This document shows positions 59,990 to 64,000 of a DNA stretch of 64,000 bases, piece after piece. The notes beneath the pieces were generated by a model. That model had not been told where the DNA came from. It ran no database searches and saw only the letters and a program-made list of their open reading frames with translations. The DNA comes from Merluccius polli (taxonomy: Eukaryota; Chordata; Actinopteri; Gadiformes; Merlucciidae), in assembly GCA_030340625.1 (NCBI GenBank), contig JAOPHQ010000884.1, forward strand, positions 62,001 through 126,000, given 5' to 3'. Position 1 is the stretch's first letter. Every line of letters starts with the position of its first letter. The position numbers and the translations under genes are program-made.

Positions 59990-61251
59990 GTGAGTGGTGG
60001 TGGTGGTGGAGGAGGTGGGAGTAGCCCGCTGACAATTAATATCCCAGCCAGCAGGCAATTACCTCAGACTAAAAATAATGTTGTAGCCAGTCATCGGGGG
60101 GGGGGGAAATATGATGTTTTTTTTTATGTCCCCTCGTAAAAGATTAGACATTCGTTTCGAAGTAGTTAAGGGGAATCGATGAGTGATGTATGTAGACAGA
60201 GCCACCCAAGGACGGATGGACGGATGAATGGGTGGATGGATGGATGGATGAATAGATGGATGATGACAAGATGAAGCGATGGATAGAAAGGGAACTAGAT
60301 AAGTAGATGTATTTGTGCATGTGTTTCTAGTGAGTTGAAACTAACTAAATGTACTAAACAGCAAAAAAGGCCCATATACCTGGAATAGATAGCTATATGC
60401 TATGGCTATATATAGAAGTTGATAAAACAGCGATACAAGGTCCTGAAACATTGGGTCTCCCCTGATGCACTATACACTTCTTGGTCCCAGTTGTTGGCCA
60501 TTTCCAAGGCTTTGTAAAGTATTCTTCTCTGCCTCACCTTCGAAAATCTACACAGCATCGGCAAGCTATTAAATTCAACCTTTCAGGGCTGCACCTTATC
60601 CTTGACTTTTGTAGTGTAAGAAGCCACAGTTTACATCCCTGCTTTCCTTGCCCTTTCGCTTCTGCTTCCACTTGAGCTACCTCTACTGACATGGTCTCTC
60701 TCTCTCGCTCTCTCTCTCCTACTGTCTTTCCCAACTCTCTCTGCCAATTTTTACTCTGCCATGACACTCCCAACCCATTACAAACGAGCCATGGTTGGAT
60801 GCGATACATTTAGAGTTGCTGTTTCAGACTGATGAGGCTTCAGCCATTGCCAGGGCGCCAAATGTTACAGATCAACTATTGCAGGGTGAAAGAAAGGCTT
60901 CCTATTAAGATGGAGTTTGACATGAAGCACTTCATGAATTTGGGTGTCACAGGAAACTTTTAAAGATGATGGACTTTCTGATGTTTTTCAATCTAGTCTG
61001 CGCTGGAATTATTGACCACTGATAAATGTCTCCTATTAAGTATGGACACGCACACACTCAAACACGCACACAATTATGATCCATGGCTTTAGGATATAGT
61101 GCTTGGCAAATAGACATCTACTCCATTATCTGTATGCTATAATGCCCCCCCCCCCCCCAAAAAAAAAATACATATATTATCCTACAAGTAGTTTGCAACT
61201 TATACATTTCCAAACAAGTACACCTCATCTATCTTATTTTAATTTGAACAG
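59990..61251 (+). other. grid1 intron, 1.3 kb
   Basis: Begins with GGT/GGA repeats (59991-60020), includes a GGAT array (60212-60262), a CT run (60690-60716) and a C/A homopolymer pair (61145-61169). Otherwise AT-rich. Donor gtgagt, acceptor ttgaacag. Confidence 0.92.
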
Positions 61252-61449
61252 GAGGAGCCTTTCGTCATGGTGGCAGAGAACATTCTAGGTCAGCCCAAGA
61301 GATACAAGGGCTTCTCCATCGATGTCTTGGACGCCTTAGCCAAGACACTGGGCTTCAAGTACAATATCTACCAGGTGGGAGACGGCAAGTACGGCGTCGC
61401 TCTCCCCAACGGATCATGGAACGGCATGATTGGAGAGATTATTGGCAAG
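61252..61449 (+). CDS. grid1: grid1 exon: S1 half of the ligand-binding domain
   Basis: A 198-bp, 66-codon exon in phase 0, with acceptor ttgaacag ending at 61251 and donor gttagt at 61450. It reads EEPFVMVAENILGQPKRYKG, FSIDVLDALAKTLGFKYNIY and ends WNGMIGEIIGK. EEPFVM, the GFSIDVLDALA helix and WNGMIGE are core S1 features of the ionotropic receptor ligand-binding domain. MVAENILGQPKRYKG is essentially identical to mammalian GluD1. The stretch QVGDGKYGVALPNGS is the only divergent part and forms a surface loop. Roughly residues 446-511. Confidence 0.97.
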
Positions 61450-63001
61450 GTTAGTCCTTGGTTTCCACTCACATTCACATTCAAACCTCATCCCCAACTG
61501 TCGTTCGCCAGCAACTGACTCAACATTTGGCCACGTCGAAGGAGATCTATCATCATAATCCCCATGTGAAAATTGGATCATTACCATGATTTCAGCCCCG
61601 TGAAATAATCTTGTGCGTGGCATTATATATTTTTAGTAAAAAAAAAAAAAAGACTAGTGTCGGTGGATCACGCGTTTGTCCTTCACATTTATTTAAAATG
61701 CGTAAAGCCTGGATGTATGGTAAATAATATAAACATAACAAGGGGAAAATATGAGTGGTGTATTCAAGAACCGACACTGTGAATACAATCATACACATTT
61801 TTTGAAACATGTTATTTTACCTATATTCCCTGCTAATATAAAACCCGGGAACATGTAATAGCCATCAATCAGCGTCATGCTATAGCCTTGGTTAGGTGCA
61901 GTGTTATCGCTCAAACTGTGTCTGAGTGCCTCTCATTCGTGGTGGGAATGACTAATGCGTTTTTTAGCTCCATACATCTCACAGCATAAGTATCCACTAT
62001 TCACATCACTACCGTACGAATGCTCGCACAGACATAACTTTGAGATATGATGCTATGTGTAGGACAAAAACGTGAATACAAAATAAATACATTTTGACTT
62101 CTATAATTCATTGTTTGGGACAATAACATATATTTTCACAGATAGATCAGAATATATCTGATATATTTGTGTAAATGTTCCTCCGAATGTAATGATCCAA
62201 AGGTAATGAATGTCTTTAGGAATACATATAGAAAATGCTATACTTCTGTAACAGTGACAGATATTGCATTTTATAGTAAATTATATTATTCCTATTATAA
62301 CTTTTGTATTAACTTTTCTGAAGGAAATATGTGAGATAGTTATCGGCGCCCATTCCCCCCATGGATATAGGTAACCATGTTTACATGCTAAAAGCTGACA
62401 TACTAGCAGACATGTTGTTGTGTATAGCATCACAGTGTGCTGGATCAGCTGTCCCCTGACCCCTATGCCCATTAATGGCCAAGCTAATGGGCTAGCACTG
62501 CAGTAGCCAACTGATTACTACTGTGTACTGTGTCAACTGACCCCTGAAGCCTATTCTCTCCCCTACCTCCCAACCTAACCACTTCACTCTTTCCCAGTGA
62601 ATTCCAATGGGGAAACGTGCTAAATTGCAAATCAATTTGCACCGAAATTTGGCCAGACATTTTGTGTTCGGTATTGGGAATGTGAAGTTGATGTCACACT
62701 GCGTGGAAGGGTGTTGAACGCGCCATGTTTAGAGGTCGTTGTCTCTGTCGGTCCATTGGTTCTGTCTCACAAGATGGCGCCCGGCGTGACGTACTCTCAC
62801 ATTCCCTATTGGAAAACTACACGAATCAGGCGGTGGAATAACACGTTTTAGAAGACACCGGACAGACAAAATCTGAAAATGTAGAAAGTGAAGATTTCCA
62901 ATTCATCCATTCCTACACAGCACAAACACTACACTGCACCAACAACAACAAAAGCACAACACTGACCCAACCACGACACCGTGTGTCCTGTCCGTCCACA
63001 G
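61450..63001 (+). other. grid1 intron, 1.6 kb
   Basis: Mostly unique AT-rich sequence with few arrays, including a poly-A run at 61638-61651. From 62620 to 62810 the GC content rises (ggtcgttgtctctgtcggtc; aagatggcgcccggcgtgac) but there is no open frame of interest. Donor gttagt, acceptor gtccacag. Confidence 0.9.
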
Positions 63002-63371
63002 CGAGCCGACCTGGCCCTGTCGGCCATCACCATCACCCCGGAGCGGGAGAGCGTGGTGGACTTCAGCAAGCGCTACCTGGACTACTCCGTGGGCATTCTG
63101 ATGCGCAAGACGGAGGAGAAGATCAACATCTTCTCCCTGCTGGCGCCCTTCGACCTGGCCGTGTGGGCGTGCATCGCCGCCGCCATCCCCGTGGTGGGCA
63201 TCATGATCTTCCTGCTACGGCGGATACAGGCCGTGCGTTCCCAAAGCACCACCTCCACTGGTCCAGCAGGTGGCGGCGGCGGCGGCGGTGGTGGCACACA
63301 CCCACCGGCGTCCATGGCCAACTCACTGCAAAGTGCCATCTGGATAGTCTATGGGGCCTTCGTTCAACAAG
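63002..63371 (+). CDS. grid1: grid1 exon: end of S1, M1 and pore loop, with a poly-glycine linker
   Basis: A 370-bp exon, 123 codons plus one base; acceptor gtccacag ends at 63001 and donor gtaagc starts at 63372. Residues 1-25 finish S1 (RADLALSAITITPERESVVD); the Arg codon at 63044-63046 is the conserved ligand alpha-carboxyl-binding arginine of the family. Residues about 52-73 form M1 (LAVWACIAAAIPVVGIMIFL). Residues about 109-123 form the pore helix (LQSAIWIVYGAFVQQ). Between them, the cytoplasmic linker at codons 81-109 carries nine glycines in a row (63269-63295) encoded by GGC and GGT, and is about 15 residues longer than the mammalian linker as I recall it. The last G is the first base of a Gly codon completed downstream. 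The frame remains open into the intron, but the donor is strong. Confidence 0.97.
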
Positions 63372-64000
63372 GTAAGCGAGACGCTTGGGTACAGTGAGGG
63401 AGGAGTCAGTGATGTCTAGTCTTTCTTTTTTTTCAAATGGTAGTGATCAGGATGAAATCCTACTGAGGTGAAGCTCCGGCCTAATGCAAATAACATACAT
63501 TTGTCAAATTACATGGCCCAGGGCAATAATCTAATCGTTTTTTTTGTTATGGTGGAGATCAGGATTAAATCCACCCTTTGGATTCATCACACTTTCACTT
63601 GAAAAGACATGAGCTAACACATACAACATTGTCTTTGGGTGGTGTTATGCCACAGCGCCTATAAGTAACTTCAATGGAGAGAGATAAGTGTCTATTTCAG
63701 CAACTGACACTAAAGCCTTGCTAAAGCATTTACTGTTCTGTGAGCTGTGTGTCTAAGCACTCTTTCTTTATTTAAAGAAAAGGCTGAATTCTCTCAATTC
63801 TTCTCGTTCTCCCGTTATTATGAACTCTTCTTGCTTCATTTAAGCGTGTGTTGCATTTCCTTGGGTAACACGAGTCTCTTTGATAGCGACTTCTGATGTT
63901 CTGAATGTCAGAAGGCAAATGTATTTCCCTCAAGGATTTCATAATGATGTTATCATGTCTGGCTGGGCTTTGTAGTACAAAAAGATGCACACGCACACAC
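63372..64000 (+). other. grid1 intron downstream of the last exon in the window (partial)
   Basis: Donor gtaagc at 63372. AT-rich, with short repeated phrases (ggatgaaatcc near 63450 and ggattaaatcc near 63562) that suggest a small diverged direct duplication (63425-63470 and 63535-63580). No exon is seen. Confidence 0.88.

Larger units (their letters stand above)
1956..63371 (+). other. grid1: grid1 gene, internal part (nine coding exons)
   Basis: Nine exons, each bounded by AG and GT, join into one open frame of 557 codons. By family knowledge GluD1 is a postsynaptic receptor whose amino-terminal domain binds cerebellins, which bridge to presynaptic neurexins; its ligand-binding domain binds glycine or D-serine rather than glutamate. 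Approximate human GluD1 numbering recalled from memory puts this window at residues 80-634 of about 1009: most of the amino-terminal domain, all of S1, M1 and the pore helix. Intron phases are 1,1,0,0,0,0,0,0,0,1 from the left edge. The protein follows GRID1 rather than GRID2 wherever the two differ. The 5' exons (signal peptide, first amino-terminal-domain strand) and 3' exons (M3, S2, M4, tail) lie outside. Whether this is grid1a or grid1b is unresolved. Confidence 0.97.

Noticed and set aside
1..64000. CRISPR-like or other regularly spaced arrays, operons, phage or plasmid genes
   Set aside because: The window is a spliced vertebrate gene; the regularly spaced repeats are CA-based satellites.

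Overview
The window is one internal stretch of a vertebrate gene on the + strand. Nine exons between 1956 and 63371 encode most of the extracellular part, the first membrane segment and the pore loop of an ionotropic glutamate receptor of the delta class. The protein matches GRID1 (GluD1) rather than GRID2: diagnostic stretches include ALVTSTGCA, SLTDAMHIPHLF, ACHLNPSP, RYRDTLRRA and the block MVAENILGQPKRYKGFSIDV. The exons total 1671 bp (557 codons) and join in frame throughout. The first exon begins inside a codon and the last ends inside one, so the signal peptide and amino start lie upstream, and M3, S2, M4 and the C-tail lie downstream. Fish carry duplicated grid1 genes; which copy this is cannot be decided here.

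The organism is almost certainly a teleost fish. Exons are GC-rich at third positions and sit in AT-rich introns full of fish-type repeats: PIF-Harbinger, hAT elements, tRNA-derived SINEs and solo LTRs. Mono-, di-, tri- and tetranucleotide arrays are extremely dense, which recalls gadiform (cod-like) genomes; that is an inference only.

Layout: 1-1955 upstream intron; exon 1956-2240; an 11.1 kb intron with a solo LTR, a large CA array and a MITE; exon 13368-13573; a 29.6 kb intron with most of the transposons (second solo LTR, Harbinger with a nested retroposon, two hAT elements, a Harbinger MITE) and many satellites; then a denser exon series at 43130, 47645, 51490, 52358, 59888, 61252 and 63002. 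The 7.4 kb intron at 52478-59887 holds a diverged tandem duplication of about 1-2 kb units.

No second gene, functional RNA gene, CRISPR array or bacterial-type system was found. Long open frames outside the exons are products of simple repeats. The most interesting items are an enlarged poly-glycine M1-pore linker in the receptor, a retroposon nested in a Harbinger transposase with an exactly readable target duplication, two oppositely oriented solo LTRs of one family with intact target duplications, a perfect 36-bp inverted repeat around a telomere-like loop, and a 19+1+19 palindrome at 30992-31030. I saw nothing that qualifies as a new biological system.
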